Assembly (NCBI RefSeq): GCF_963675165.1 | Contig: NC_087392.1 | Span: 699,001-763,000, forward strand | DNA: 64,000 nt | Source: Halichondria panicea | Taxonomy: Eukaryota; Porifera; Demospongiae; Suberitida; Halichondriidae | Direction of reading: 5' to 3' | In this document: piece after piece, positions 21,201 through 40,143 of the stretch | Position numbering within the stretch: position 1 is the stretch's first letter | How the letters are laid out: the number at the start of each line of letters is the position of its first letter | Made by a program: the position numbers and the translations under genes | Notes under the pieces: generated by a model | The model's database searches: none | What the model saw: the letters and a program-made list of their open reading frames with translations, nothing else | Told to the model about the DNA's origin: nothing

Positions 21201-24200
21201 TTTAACAGCTAGTAGAAGCTGTTTTGATGTGATTCCTTGGGAGAAGAGCAGCTAGTGATATATGGCTGTATGTACATGTATGTATAGTGTGTTCAGTGTA
21301 CTTGTATGACCACAAATAAACACACTTGCCAAGAAGCTTTACAAGAGTGCATGATACCTTATATTATGTCACCGTGCCCTAGTATGGACATTTGATCTTG
21401 CTGTGTGGCAACCAAACTAGGGAATGCCCCTTTTCTGCACATACCCTACATGCACAGACTTGAGGTATATTCCTCCTTGCTCTTGCAGATACGAGCAGCA
21501 AAAGCAAGCGTACGAGGCTGGATACTCAGCTGGCTACCTTCGTCAGGATCTCTCGCCCACTAACATAGCTGCTAACAGTCAAGCGGGTCCGGGTGGATCA
21601 GGAAGTATCGCCTCTGCCCCTCCGCTAATGAGTCCACGACACAGACGGAGGAAGAAGAACCCCGACATGCCACGGAGAAATATGTAAGTTCAGCCAAGCG
21701 CGTGTGTGACTGACAAATGTACTGTATAGTAGCTATTCAGTACTATTGTAAAGGAACACTCTAATGCATGTATACCTCAGTACTGTTCACATGGTGTGAG
21801 CAAATGACCGTGACATGACTGAACATGCACATGTAATCACATTTACACGGCATAATGGACTGTGGTTTATAGTTGTATTGAATTTCACATCCTGTGTCTC
21901 CCACTCAAATTCCACCACGCACGCACAATACACGCATAGCCAGACTACCTGAGCTCACTGTAGGAACTCTATAATAGATTTTGACAATCTCCTGTATGCA
22001 TACCGAAAAGCCACCTGTTGCCATGCCATACTGTACTTGTTGTGCGTGCCTAGCATAACATTTAAAGTACACAATCAAGTTTAGGCGATGTTTTGCTAAC
22101 GGTGAAATTCCATGTGTTTTAATGTGTTGATGCTCCTAAACACACACACACACACATTCTCTGCAGGTCAGCTTTCATGTTCTATAGTCTGGAGAACCGG
22201 CCTGATGTGAAGGCAGCCAATCCTGACTTCGGTGTGGGCAAGTTGGCCAAAGCATTAGCGGGGACTTGGGCAGAAAAAACACCGGAACAAAAGACGCCTT
22301 ATGATCAAATGGCTAAGAAAGACAAAGGCCGTTATGAGGTTGAACTGAAATCGTTTAAGAAAGGACTATACACTGGGAGTACACTCAGTGCCAGAGACAT
22401 TGTGTTATCAGTTACCGGAAAGACTGTCCCCCCTCCCAGTCAAACTCGCCATAACTCTCACAGCCAGCTTGACCTCCATCTTCCTGATCTGAGTGAGCAC
22501 ATACCGAGTGTATCAAGTATACCTAGTGACCCTGAGCCATCCCCACCCACTGAGGATGAACTAGACCAGCTCTGTGAGTACTATCAGTGAGACGGAGTGT
22601 GTCTATAGCAGAGTAGTTTCCTCTTTCAGTGTAGTGTGTTGTTGTCAGATACAGAGAGAGAGTGTGTCAATATATAAGTATGCTGCTCTAATCATTTCAC
22701 TTTCTACGTATATATTCTATAGAGAAGTCTGTCTTAGTCTGTTCTTTATTGTTTAGCTTTTCTTTCTTTTGACTACTTCACTTTGTATATAATTATATAA
22801 TGTCATGCACTTTTGAAGCATTGTTTTGAGTACATGCATTAGTTTTTTAAGTCATTCATATACCCGCACAATAGCACCTCGCTTAGCGCTGTCAATGCTC
22901 ATTGTCTGTATGTCTATTTATCATTCATCATTCATTTGCATTGTGTTTAATATTTCTAAAGATGTGTAGATTGCGTCAACCTATATCAACAGATGCCATA
23001 CCACTGCACGGTGTGTAGGTAACAGTAGAAACAATTAATATTTGGCAACAAAGCTGTGTTGAGGTATTGTACACCACCACGATTATAATGATCAAATTAC
23101 GGGCATATTATAATAGGAATTAAATATTCACGGCATGGAATGAAAGGTCATGCATGGGGGAGTGTATGGGCCGTCAGCTACATGTATACCTACGTATGTA
23201 CAGGGCTATGAATAAACTTACCGTATGCTGCAAAGTGCTTGCAACAGACAGCAGCCTTTATGTACCTGCATGTACACACACATAGTTAGTTACATACGGT
23301 AAATACTTATCCACTTTAGATTCACCTGTAGTCATCTCCAACCTGCATACCCTTCACAAAGTTCATGGCATACTGCGAAGCCAGATATGGATCTATATTA
23401 GTTATATGAGTAAATTGTATGGATTTTGTGTGTGGATATGAGCTACCTTCTCCCGGTGTTTCTTGTCCCCTGCCCCATCTCGGATCTCTGTAAAGAAACC
23501 ACTTTAAAAATCATTAATTGTCCTAAAATGGTTGCTATGACTTACGGGCCATTACATCATAGCTACGTGAATATTTAGTTACAGAGATTCCAACAGCTGT
23601 GTATATTCCAAGTGTACGTGATATTAATTTTTCCCACACACCTGAAAATATTCACATTAGGAGCAAAGAAGGTGAGTCCTGCCTGGCCCACATTGTACAT
23701 TGCACGAGCCTCAGTGCTAATCACCTCCGCCATAGAACGAACCAGGGACCTGGGATAATTAAGACAATACGTATGAGACGACACAGCTGAGTTAATTAAT
23801 ATTTTAACAGTTGGGTAAACACGTGTGTGCTTGTATTGGTAAGGCTGCTGTAGGACTGGCTGTATAATAATTATGGAGCATTTTCAATTCCACTTGGCAA
23901 ACGCACATGTTGTAGGCTGCAGCAATTCCGAGGATTTGTGGGAAAGACGTTGCTACGGGAACCTGCATGGTAGCTGATTATAGTCATAAGGTGTGAATAC
24001 ACTTGCAATACCTTTCCTCCAAAATGTACTCCAGGGGACTTGGCTACACCGTGAAGAGCCTCTGACCACCTGTGACCACCATAACATTGTGTTACTTAAT
24101 GTCTTGAGATGATTCCATGCACTCACCATTGGTATGCTGGTATCTTGAGCCTGTCAATAGCCGGTGCTCCGTGACCAAGCTGGGAAATTTTTTCGGCAGG

Positions 24201-24640
24201 AGTTAAGCGGCCAAGTAAATCTGATTCAATGTAATGTAGTGAGATACACTAATTAATGGATGTTTATAATATTATTATACCTATAACTCTGTCCTTCGTT
24301 GTCAGGTTGTAATCACTATGGGATGAGAGAGACAGAGTTGTGATCAATTATCCATGGGATGGGTGTGCTAACACCTTGGGATTGGGTGTGCTAACACCTT
24401 GGTGGTAGACATTGTTTAGTCCATACATGCAAGAAGGTGGTCATAATTGATGATATAATGAGCATCACTTTCAGTATAATGTTTGTTTAGGCTGCAGCAG
24501 CCCTGCCCACTTAATTGCATGCAGCTGCAGAGAGCTCACCAAAATGGCAGGCTTGAGATAGTTGAATCCTGACATGGATTGGAAGGCTGGGCAGCACAGC
24601 AAGCCAAGAAAGCTGACAGCAAAGCAATGCACCACTTCAT
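15293..24640 (-). CDS. Secreted glycoside hydrolase family 3, beta-xylosidase-like
   Basis: Twenty-two exons join in frame to about 734 residues. Exon 1 (24540-24640) encodes a signal peptide ([18 protein letters not shown]). Key parts in order: [89 protein letters not shown], then [11 protein letters not shown], where the Asp (about residue 279) is the GH3 nucleophile. Exons in the second half give the GH3-C domain ([43 protein letters not shown]) and a fibronectin-III-like end ([21 protein letters not shown]). Members remove terminal xylose, arabinose or glucose from oligosaccharides; this layout matches the BXL group. Last exon 15293-15367. Intron 9 (about 17894-23221) holds a complete HMG-box gene on the other strand. 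Confidence 0.9.
18225..22590 (+). CDS. Three-HMG-box protein (Dsp1/HMGB-like), nested in GH3 intron
   Basis: Six exons (18225-18444, 18998-19268, 19677-19910, 20521-20685, 21489-21683, 22167-22590) give 502 residues. The N-terminal 160 residues are His/Gln/Pro-rich ([16 protein letters not shown]), like the Q-rich leader of insect Dsp1. Box 1 ([20 protein letters not shown] ... [13 protein letters not shown]) is Dsp1 box-A-like. Box 2 ([20 protein letters not shown]) and box 3 ([20 protein letters not shown]) are box-B-like. The introns at the start of boxes 2 and 3 interrupt the same Met codon in the same phase. The intron between boxes 2 and 3 is about 480 bp; a basic linker [14 protein letters not shown] follows box 2. 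The tail is acidic/Ser-Pro-rich. The role is probably DNA bending and transcriptional co-regulation. The whole gene lies inside GH3 intron 9 on the opposite strand. Confidence 0.87.
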
Positions 24641-24811
24641 CTTGTTTGCAGCAAGGAAGGGATGGAGGTCTGGTAGCTTAGCTTGTAAGAGGCTTGTTTG
24701 CAGCATTGGTGGGCGTGGTCTGAAGACTGTATAATTATCTGACATTGCATGTAATGGTGGTACATGGTATGATCTACTTTACCTGAAGCACACAGAGAAT
24801 TTAACCAGATT
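24641..24811. promoter_or_regulatory. Divergent promoter region (GH3 / beta-sarcoglycan)
   Basis: About 170 bp lie between the GH3 ATG (minus strand) and the first ATG of the sarcoglycan gene (plus strand). This is inferred from geometry; no element was recognised. Confidence 0.45.
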
Positions 24812-26399
24812 ATGGTAAGTAAAAATGCTACTTGCTACTTGTATTTGTATGCTATTGTCTGCCACTAGCTAGATCTACCTCAGTTTGTTCTAAGCTCCAT
24901 GTACAAAAAGGGGGTGGGGCTGGCTGCTTGCATGTAAACTACTCTTGTTGTCCCTACAGGCTCAGCAGTCACTCACTATATGGGAGAAGTCTACTGAAAG
25001 GAGCTACGCAAAGAAGTATCTTCATGGAAACTTCAAATCAGGTCACAGGACACCTAATGAGCACTACCTGGGTCGAGCTGGACTGAGAGGTAGGAAGAGG
25101 TGGATCTGTCTGGGTCTCTTTGTGGTCCTCTACCTCTTGGCTGCAGCTCACTTAGTGGTATGTACCCATAAATTGTTTAAAAACCAACATAGTATGTATA
25201 GCTCTCATAAAACAAACAGACAAACCAACTCAATATGTTTAATTAAAATTACTATTACAGCTGACGTGTGTTATTCTCGGAGTGCTACGGTTTGACTTTG
25301 AAGGTTCTCCATACCTGGATTTCCAAGACGATGGCTCCCTCACCTGGCCACAGGGTGCTAGTCTCTCTACTGTAAGACTTGCCACCCCTAGCTCCATACG
25401 AGCACACACTAATCAGTCCCTCACAATATCAGGACAACAAGACGATAAGGTTAGCCAGTCACATACCGCTGTACAACAATCATCTAAATTCCCCTGCATA
25501 TGCACTAACCTCATATATGCACTGTATAATAGGCCATCAAACACTAGACTAGATGCAATAATTAAAGCTATATTTTTCTTTTTCTTTGCAGGTTGCTTTC
25601 CAAACTTCTGGTATGGAACGCCTTTCATTGGACAGTTCTTCTGTAAATATATCGACTGATTTACTACAAGTGTACACTTCTCGTGGAGATTCTAACAGGC
25701 AGTTGCAGCTGTCAGTAACCAACTCCCGTGTTGAAATGAAGGATCTTCTCAGAGCAAACAGTCTCAAAGCCACCAAACTGAGCACACACACAGTGAGTGT
25801 TTATGTGCCCACTAAAAAAACGTGTGACTTAGATCAGTGATTACTTTCGGGCCCAAATTTCTCAAGAAAGCATTAATGAACCTGTTTTGATAGCTAACTT
25901 TGAGTGCTCATAACTTGTGCATTTACGCAATTAAGTTGCATTTTGCAGCTCTTTAAAATACCTATCTATAATTATATGATGTGTGGTGTGGATCAGTGAT
26001 TAGTGAGCTATGATGAGTGTACGTACATGTACATGTTGTGTTCAGGTGAGCAATGTGAGCGAGGTTAGAGCGAGTGGTCAGCTACTGTTGAGTGGAGCAG
26101 TGGGAGTAAACTTACAGGGGAGGCAGATAGACATCAGTGCAAATGGAGGCATCATGATCTCTTCACAGGTGAATCATACGTGCAGGTCCTAATAACATTT
26201 TTGATATTCCATATAATTGCAGGAGGCCATTACCATTGCAGCAGAACAAGTGCTGCTGTCTAACCTACCTGGCTTGAATGCACCACCAGCAGCAGCAGCT
26301 ACACAGCATCATCTCTGCTCATGTGATAATGGGAGATTGTTCTTGGTTGAGACTAACCCTCAACGTTGTGCATCAGCCGATAACTCTATATGTACTTGA
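24812..26399 (+). CDS. SGCB: Beta-sarcoglycan-like protein
   Basis: Six exons (24812-24814 with only the ATG, 24960-25157, 25261-25449, 25592-25792, 26046-26168, 26223-26399), all phase 0, give 296 residues. It is a type II membrane protein: a cytosolic N-terminus ending in GRAGLRGRKRW, then the helix ICLGLFVVLYLLAAAHLVLT. The extracellular beta-helical sarcoglycan domain follows (LTISGQQDDKVAFQTSG, GRQIDISANGGIMISSQ). The C-terminal cysteine cluster (HLCSCDNGRLFLV ... CASADNSIC) matches the beta/gamma/delta family, and the juxtamembrane RGRK points to beta. Sarcoglycans belong to the dystrophin-glycoprotein complex at the cell surface. The single-codon first exon is unusual but has a perfect donor (gtaagt). 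Confidence 0.85.
25890..25985. repeat. Dispersed repeat, copy 2
   Basis: Related to 12371-12470: both carry tagctaactttgagtgctca and taactt, followed by similar AT-rich sequence ending aaatacctatcta. It lies in an SGCB intron. Confidence 0.55.
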
Positions 26400-26494
26400 C
26401 AGTCAGCTATATACATGTAGTGTTTAAGTTAATGCATAAGCACTTTATGTTTGGCAGTTACTTATCTCTCGGGGGGCCTTGGGGTGTGTGTGTG

Positions 26495-26820
26495 TGTGCA
26501 ATTGAAAATCTTTCAACAGCCGTAACTTTAGTATCGTTGGTCCAATGTCAAAAATATTATGATTTTCTGAAAGCTGAGACAGATACCTTTCAAATGATGT
26601 GTTTCAATCCAAAATTTGGTTGGAGCCCTAATTTGTCATTTTTTGGCCTTGGACCATGGGCTGTTATCCATGGTATCGCCGAATTGGGAAATATTTTTAT
26701 TGCTCAAATATGAACTTTGATGATACCATTTGAAAGGTCTCTTTCTAAGCTTTCAAAAAATCAAAAAATTATTGTAATTGAATCCACAGAATTCAAGTTA
26801 TGGCAGCTGAAAGAGTCATG
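26495..26820. repeat. Dispersed repeat family B, copy 1
   Basis: About 325 bp starting tttcaacagccgtaacttta and including gattttctgaaagctgag, gccttggaccatgggct and tgataccatttgaaaggt. It is clearly homologous to 63020-63580 at the right of the window. No coding frame is conserved. It lies in the intergenic space between SGCB and the Tec kinase. The rest of 26400-27227 shows nothing else recognisable. Confidence 0.8.
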
Positions 26821-27227
26821 TACATACGTGTAGTTATGTGCCAGTCATTGCAATAGAAACGTACTCAACAAAATTCTTTAATTCACACGTGTTGCCTTCA
26901 ACATATTTTTTGAAACATTACACAATATTATGTGAGAACAGCACAACATAAAGTTATACATAAGAAACTAAAATAATTATTTCATAATCACAAATGACGC
27001 GCACAGGTAATTAATACGTTCTAATTACAAAAACAAGGTTTTAAAATGGCTCATGTGCACACACAAACACAGACAATAACTATGCAATCACAATATCGTA
27101 TATTATATGTCATAAAACCAACAGTAAACAGGTGGTTAAATACACAGACACAAACTCTATACAAGGACAAACAGTCGACTCCACTTAACCTCACGCACGT
27201 AGAAAATGATAACACAAACAAAGTCGA

Positions 27228-33892
<6,665 letters not shown>

Positions 33893-34298
33893 CCCTGTAG
33901 CAGGCCTACCTCATACACAAAGGGAACACCAACTCCTGTGGTTAACAGTGGAGCTATTTAAGTAACACACTACTCACTTCTACTGTACACACATAGCACT
34001 AGTACTCTGTATAGGCTGCATACACTGATAATTGCTAGACGTCTACGTACCTGATGCTGCAATGTACACACTGCAAAATGAATTTTCTGTTTGAAGATAT
34101 CAGCTAACAAAAGCAGCAAACTTTCTGACAGCCTTTTGGAAAACACATTACGTCATTGAGATGGCTTCCTTGTCACATGCAACTCATATGAGACAACTGA
34201 GCACACGCCTATTCGATCCAGTCGGGGAATTCCCATTGGATCCCCACAAGCCCCTGAATTTATAAATTTACTTTCAACAGCACTTTCTTTGCAAGAAA
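33893..34298. promoter_or_regulatory. Divergent promoter region (Tec kinase / arfaptin)
   Basis: About 400 bp between the two opposite ATGs. It contains attacgtcattg (34147-34158), which includes the CRE-half-like core tacgtca, and tgtcacatgca (34170-34180). The assignment as a promoter is from geometry. Confidence 0.45.
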
Positions 34299-35412
34299 AT
34301 GGCTGAGCGAGCAGGATCTGACAGCGTTCCTTTAGATACAGTGGACCTGAAGACGCCTTCCGAGAGGACTAACAAGCCTGTGTTGGAGTTTCAACCAGCT
34401 GTCTCGCCCTCCATTCCCCTCCAAACCAGTGCTGCTGCGGTGGACTCTCCTGTGGAAGGTACTGAGCTGCAGAGCAGGCCTAGGGCCAAGTCTGGAACCA
34501 GCTTCAAGGATTGGAGCAGCCATCAGATCAAAGTTTCCAAGCAACTGTTCTCGGAACGATTCGGTCATGGTCTTCGCACTGTTGACTCACAGCTTGAGAC
34601 AAGGATAGAGGCTTTGAAAGAAACACAGAAGAAATATGCACATCTCATTGCTCTATCAATACAATTTGGAAACCACTTCTCGCAGGTACTGGAAACACAA
34701 AAAGCAATGGCCGAGCATTTTGCTTTCATGAGTGTCCGTGCTCCTGAGCTTCATACCGAGTTTCGTTGTAATTCCGACTCTCAGAAATCTCTTGCCAAGA
34801 ATGGAGAGGTCTTGTTGACGGCTGTCAGGTCATTCTCATCTGGTATGCAAACAGTGTGCTCCACAACCATGGAAGACACACTGATGACTGTCAAAGAATA
34901 CGACTCTGTTAGACTTACTTACGACGCGTACAGAAACGAGTTGGAGGCGCTGAAGAAGCAAGCGAATTCCTCTCAGAAAGCAGCCGAGCGTGTACCAGCC
35001 GCAACTGCAGATTTTGAGAAGAAAAAAGCAAAATTTGAGCAGCTTCGAAATGATGTGGACATCAAACTGAAACTACTCGATGAGAACAAGGTATATTGAT
35101 ATCATGTGTACTCAATAGTTCTGGTGTCTACATGTGCGTAATTATGTAGGACCATGTCCACGTTGTGTTGTGCATATGTTTGCAGAGTGTTGTCATGCTG
35201 TTTCAAATGTTTTTTCTTTTGATGCACAGCTGAAAGTGACCCGTCAGAATTTGGTGCTCTTACACAACGCATTTTCTGCATACTACGATGGCAATTACAA
35301 AGCCATGCAGGAGAACATCCAAGAGCTTAGTTCAAGGTTGGATGGGACTGGAGAGAATGACCCTCCTGAGTGGTTGGAAGATCTGCCTAGTCAAAGAGAG
35401 CAAGCCTCCTAG
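34299..35412 (+). CDS. Arfaptin (AH/BAR-domain protein)
   Basis: Two exons (34299-35090 and 35230-35412, phase 0) give 324 residues, close to vertebrate ARFIP1/2 (about 340-370). The N-terminal 90 residues are disordered. FKDWSSHQIKVSKQLFSERF starts the arfaptin-homology BAR domain, and helices continue through ETQKKYAHLIALSIQFGNHF and VKEYDSVRLTYDAYRNELE to VTRQNLVLLHNAFSAYYDGN. Arfaptins form crescent-shaped dimers that bind Arl1/Arf GTPases and PI4P at the trans-Golgi. A preceding amphipathic helix cannot be judged. A Rab gene and membrane proteins follow downstream, but no functional link is shown. Confidence 0.92.
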
Positions 35413-35690
35413 ATGTTTTTGGACTTATTTTAAAAGAGACCGCTTACATGTAATAATTTTTAGCATCATTGCATGATTTTTGTTGTTGTGTGACTTGTTG
35501 TTCATGGTAAAGATCGTTGTTTTTAGTTATACACGACTCCCTCGTTGTAATGACAAATCTAAAGTAGTTGATCATTACCACATACTAAAAACTACTATAA
35601 AGCCACCCACCTAGAAGACCCACTTCTTGGCAACATGTCATCTGGTTCAAGAACAACAATTAAGTCTATCGTACTGGATCATTCTTGACC

Positions 35691-36615
35691 ATGAGCAATG
35701 AAGGAACAGTGAGTTCAGTACCTCTAGTCTAGTGCACTACACTATAAAACTAGTCCTATATTGTCCAGTGCATGCAGTGTGTGATTTACATTCCACACAC
35801 GCTTTGTTTTGTAGACAATGCCTATTGTACATCATACATGTAGTTTATGCTCCCTACTTCCCAGCCCCCTCCGCCTCCTCTATCTGATGCTCCGCCCTAT
35901 TACTTCAGCCGAGACTCTCTAGTTGACATCCACACCACTCACACCCCTCACGACCCTCACACCACTCACGTTCACTGTCAAAACCCACGCTTTGATCAGG
36001 ACAACCATTCTCTCAATATTCCCTTCGATAATGAGATTAATGAAAGGGGCGGTAGAGACGATCCCCCTCCACCCTACTCCCCAGGCCTGAGTGCTCTATT
36101 CTCGACCAGGCTACCTCCTCACGGTATGCTGACAAGCACAAGTTTACAGTGTTGTATCACTTAATTTGACAAGCCCATCATTTTATATTACACATATTTA
36201 ATCAGAGAACTTACAACATACATAGTTAGCAAGTTGTAATCACATACTAAACATAGCTATAGTGTGCTAACATAATTGGTTTTTTGTTGTGCAGATGTGA
36301 GCGATGCCCCTCCCAGTTATTACTCCCTGTTTGGGCAGATTCGCGAGGCCAGGGAACAGTCCGGTAATAGCATCACTTTCCTCAGACGAGTCGGACAGAT
36401 TGTACTCAACACTGGTTAGTACTCACGGTAGATAAAATGCTCATACCCAACTTTCATCTATTACTTTGAGAGGTTGGTAGCAATAATTGGTAGGGCATGT
36501 TCTAACTACCAACAAATCCTATGGACATAGACCAATATAGTGTCAGTACTAAGGCATGTAGAAAATCTAGTAACTTATATACTGTACACACACACGCACA
36601 CACACACACACACAC

Positions 36616-36700
<85 letters not shown>

Positions 36701-38255
36701 CACACACACACACAGTGGGTTGTACTATCTTGTTGTTGGTCTTCATGTCTGTTCCTATCGCAATCCTCGTCATAGGTAAGTGATATCTACTTACTTCCTC
36801 TAATAACTGCTGTTTGGTGTAAAGACATGGTGCTGTATCAACTGTCATGATTCCTCCTTATATCCCAAATCTAGGATAAATAACACATGGCATTTGTGGT
36901 TTTAAATTGCTTGAGCATGAGGAAATTAAATTAGAGTCAACACAGAAGCCTTTGATCAGTACTGTTCAGTGCCAACAGCATAAACTCGTGTAATATTGAG
37001 GCCACTAAACTGTGAGCCATCATCACCTTATGGAGAGTTGGCTTTGGCAGCCTGCTGTAGTTTGTAGGCATGCTGATTTGAGCTCTTCACTACTGCACAA
37101 TACACACACTCCCAGTCATTCACAACACACCCACACAACTAATACCATTATAATTTTGCCAGCCATTGATAGAAACAAGCTACTCAATAATGGCTCCTTA
37201 TTAGTTCCTCAAGCATGCCTTTTAATGCTCTCTTTCACTATTGTATTATTCTCTCCCTCGCAGGATCTCTCTTTGTACACACTTGTCCCCTGGAGCCACT
37301 CATACCTGTCTACTTGATTGTGGGTGGCATTTCTGGAATCTTGAAGAACGTGCTGCTCATAGTTGAGAACCTCATCAAACGCTACTCTGACCAAATCTCC
37401 CCTCGCATCAAACACACGAAATACATTGTTCACATCTGGAGAACGTTCAACCTCATCTTCAACCTGTTCATGCTGGTGTGGACAATTGCTGGAAGCTACT
37501 GGGTGTACCACATATACACGGAAGTCACTAACTCTGAGTACATGGAGTGTACTGAGCTATTGTACAAGTTCGGATTCGGCATTGTGACGTCTAGCTATAT
37601 TCTCCTGCTAATGACCTGTACGTGTGTGTGCTGCTGTGCTGGGATTTGTCTAAAGATAAACAAACGAGAGAGAAGAGAAGGTAGTCTGAGTGGAAGCAGC
37701 GAGTCCGGGAGTTCGGAGGGAAACAGCGAACGTGACGACGAATCAGAGAGGGGAGGTGAGGAGAGGAGGGTCTATTCATCAGACGAGGAGAGACGCGCTT
37801 ATCCATCGGACGAAGGTAGTGCATTCTCTGATGAGGACTTCAGGACCAACACGTTAATGAGCACTCTGGATGATCATCGAGTGGATGACGGAGACGAGTA
37901 CCTGAGGCGGTTCCGATACCTCGACTCTACCACACCGCTGAGTACGACTGGTCTCGAGCGAAGCATTCTCCAGTATGACAGCTCCCCATATCCGAGCAGA
38001 TATAGAGGAGTCAGAAACGTCCAAAACTCGCCCAACAATTACCCTGTCGCTAATTCCATTCATAATTCTTCCAACCTGAGTTTACCGCACAACGAAGGTC
38101 CCCGTTCCATACAGGCAGTGTCTGATTCCAATGATCCCATTCCAGTACCATCTAGAAGAGAGAGGTCACATCAGCTGTGCACGTCTCCAGAGAATAGAGC
38201 TAATAGTTTATATATCACCGTCAGCTCAGACGGATATTCAGTAACTGTAGTTTAG
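35691..38255 (+). CDS. TMEM272-like four-pass membrane protein with PPxY motifs
   Basis: Five exons (35691-35708, 35865-36123, 36295-36414, 36716-36775, 37264-38255) give 482 residues. The N-terminal cytosolic part carries Pro-rich sequence and PPxY-type WW ligands ([26 protein letters not shown]). Four membrane helices follow: [56 protein letters not shown] and the Cys-rich [18 protein letters not shown]. The [11 protein letters not shown] loop after helix 1 is typical of the TMEM272-like family. The C-terminal 170 residues are charged and Ser-rich ([13 protein letters not shown]). Exon 4 is preceded by 130 bp of (CA)n that forms the acceptor. A related gene lies at 40144-42573. Function unknown. 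Confidence 0.75.
36587..36715. repeat. (AC)n microsatellite forming a 3' splice site
   Basis: About 130 bp of (AC)n with acgc interruptions ending ..cacacag, which is the acceptor of exon 4 of the TMEM272-like gene (exon starts 36716). Confidence 0.95.
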
Positions 38256-38553
38256 CTTGATCAAATGACAGACATGCCGCTGAATGTATTTTAGCTCATT
38301 AATTAATATTTCATCTCCCACATAATTATTTCATAAACCACTCTATTTTTGAACACTGAATTCAATTAATTTTTATGTGCAATAATCAATTCATTATTAA
38401 GCAGTGCTGTACGTATAAATATTTTAACAATGATAAGTTGAAACGTAGACCACAAAATAGAAATGAGGTATATATATAATTGTATAAAATATTAAAATGA
38501 ATAAACAATGCTATATAAAACAAACAAAATAACAAGAATTCGTGCCAAAGAAT

Positions 38554-39845
38554 TCAGCAGGCACACTTATTAGAGTGTAGATGTTGCCTAGCTCTGAGTC
38601 TAATGGAAGCATCTTGAGGGGAGTAGACAGAGTCGGGAACTGGACCTTCTGGCACCTCCAAAACCTCCCAGTCATCCGACAGTGAGATGATGCCACTTCT
38701 TTGTGTGGAAGATTGGGTGAGTTCGAGCCTCTCACGATTAGCGATCATTGCCTCTGCCAGGGTTATAAAGATGTTGTCCAGGATTTGTAGAGTTTCAATA
38801 TTCTTGGCAGATAGTTCGTAGTAAGAGAACATCTCGTGTCTATCAGCAAAAGCTTGGGCTTCTTCAGTTGACACCTAACAAATGAAAAAATACATTTACA
38901 CAGTAATTAACAAAATATAAAATTCAACTCTAAAAAAATACATTTACAAAAAAATACATTAGCGTTAATTAGCGTTAATTTGGCAAAATATAAAATTCAA
39001 CTCTACCTGTCTCTGATAGCCCTTGTCCTGTTTGTTGCCGATGAGGATCATCTTGAGTGACTCTAGTCCACTCGTGTACTGGCTGACCTCTTTGATCCAG
39101 CTGTCAAGACTTTCAAATGAGCTTCGCTTTGTCAGGTCAAATACAAAAACAATACCGTCCGAGTTTCGATAGTACTTTGTTATCAGAGCATTCCTGAACT
39201 GTTCCATACCAGCTGTGTCCCACACTTGTAACTGTGTGTGGGTGTGTGTGTGTGTGTGTGTGTGTGAGTGTGTGTGTGTGTGGGGGTGTGGTGGGCAATG
39301 AATTTACGTGTGATGTGGTGTGTTATCAAAGTGTGCATCATAAGTGTGAGGCTTTTGTATGTGTGAGCAAATAGGAACCTACGTACACGTGACATTGTAT
39401 GAAGACTATCAATCAAGAAAATGATGAATCACTCACTGTGTTGACACACAATATTAACAAATACCTTGACTTTGATTCCCCCCTCAATCTCAATCTCCTT
39501 GTTATGGTGGTCAAAACCTATGGTGTTGGTGCTATGCTCCACTACCTGTCGTTCTACAAACAGTTTGGCCAGACACGTCTTCCCGACGTTTGCATCTCCC
39601 AGGAAAACCGTCTTGAATGATTGTGACTTGATTGCACGGGTCCGGGTCAAGGTAGTCTCAGCCTGTAGAAGACAAAGTGCAATGAAAGGTTTCTCTTAGA
39701 GCTAGATATATAGGGAACCCACTATTCCATTGTTTCTGGCCCCACTTTTGTTGGCTGGCAATGTTTTAGCATCACCAGGGTCCCTGAAGGCTAGCTTGGG
39801 AACATTTATCCTGGCAAATGTAGTTCTCAATCTTGCCTTTGCCAT
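38554..39845 (-). CDS. Atypical Rab-like small GTPase with N-terminal extension
   Basis: Four exons (39723-39845, 39465-39662, 39007-39231, 38554-38874) give 288 residues, about 80 more than a typical Rab. A 52-residue N-terminal extension precedes the G domain. Motifs: P-loop GDANVGKTC, switch I TNTIGFDH, G3 WDTAGMEQF, G4 GNKQD, G5-like LSAKN. The usual catalytic Gln of WDTAGQE is Met here, which in other Rabs strongly lowers GTP hydrolysis. The C-terminus NKCAC fits a Rab-type double-geranylgeranyl CxC signal, so membrane attachment is expected. The C-terminal linker of about 60 residues is Ser/acid-rich. Exon 3 starts directly after a (CA)n tract. The sub-family was not identified. Confidence 0.85.
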
Positions 39846-40143
39846 TACTGGATGTGCAGCAGTGATGATTCAGTGAACTTGTCTAGAAGCTAACTAGCTA
39901 GCTTTAGTCTAGCCAAGTACATGTACATGTAGAAAGATAGAGATTTGATGACCTAGCTGCTAGGCCAGCAGATTCCACAAGCAGACACACCCATTTTTTC
40001 AATAGGGAAACCCCCAGGCAAACATAAGTACTTGTGTATTAATTTTGTTTGAGTGTTTTGTTTGAGTATACCAAGAGTTCAAGATTATTGTGGAAACTGT
40101 TTTGCAGTAATACATGTAAAAATTGATAAATATTAACATTAAA

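Noticed and set aside
23215-23305. Apparent small inverted repeat ttaccgtatg ... catacggtaa
   Set aside because: The left part is GH3 exon 9 with its gtaagt donor ([10 protein letters not shown]), so the resemblance to the ccgtata MITE ends is coincidental.
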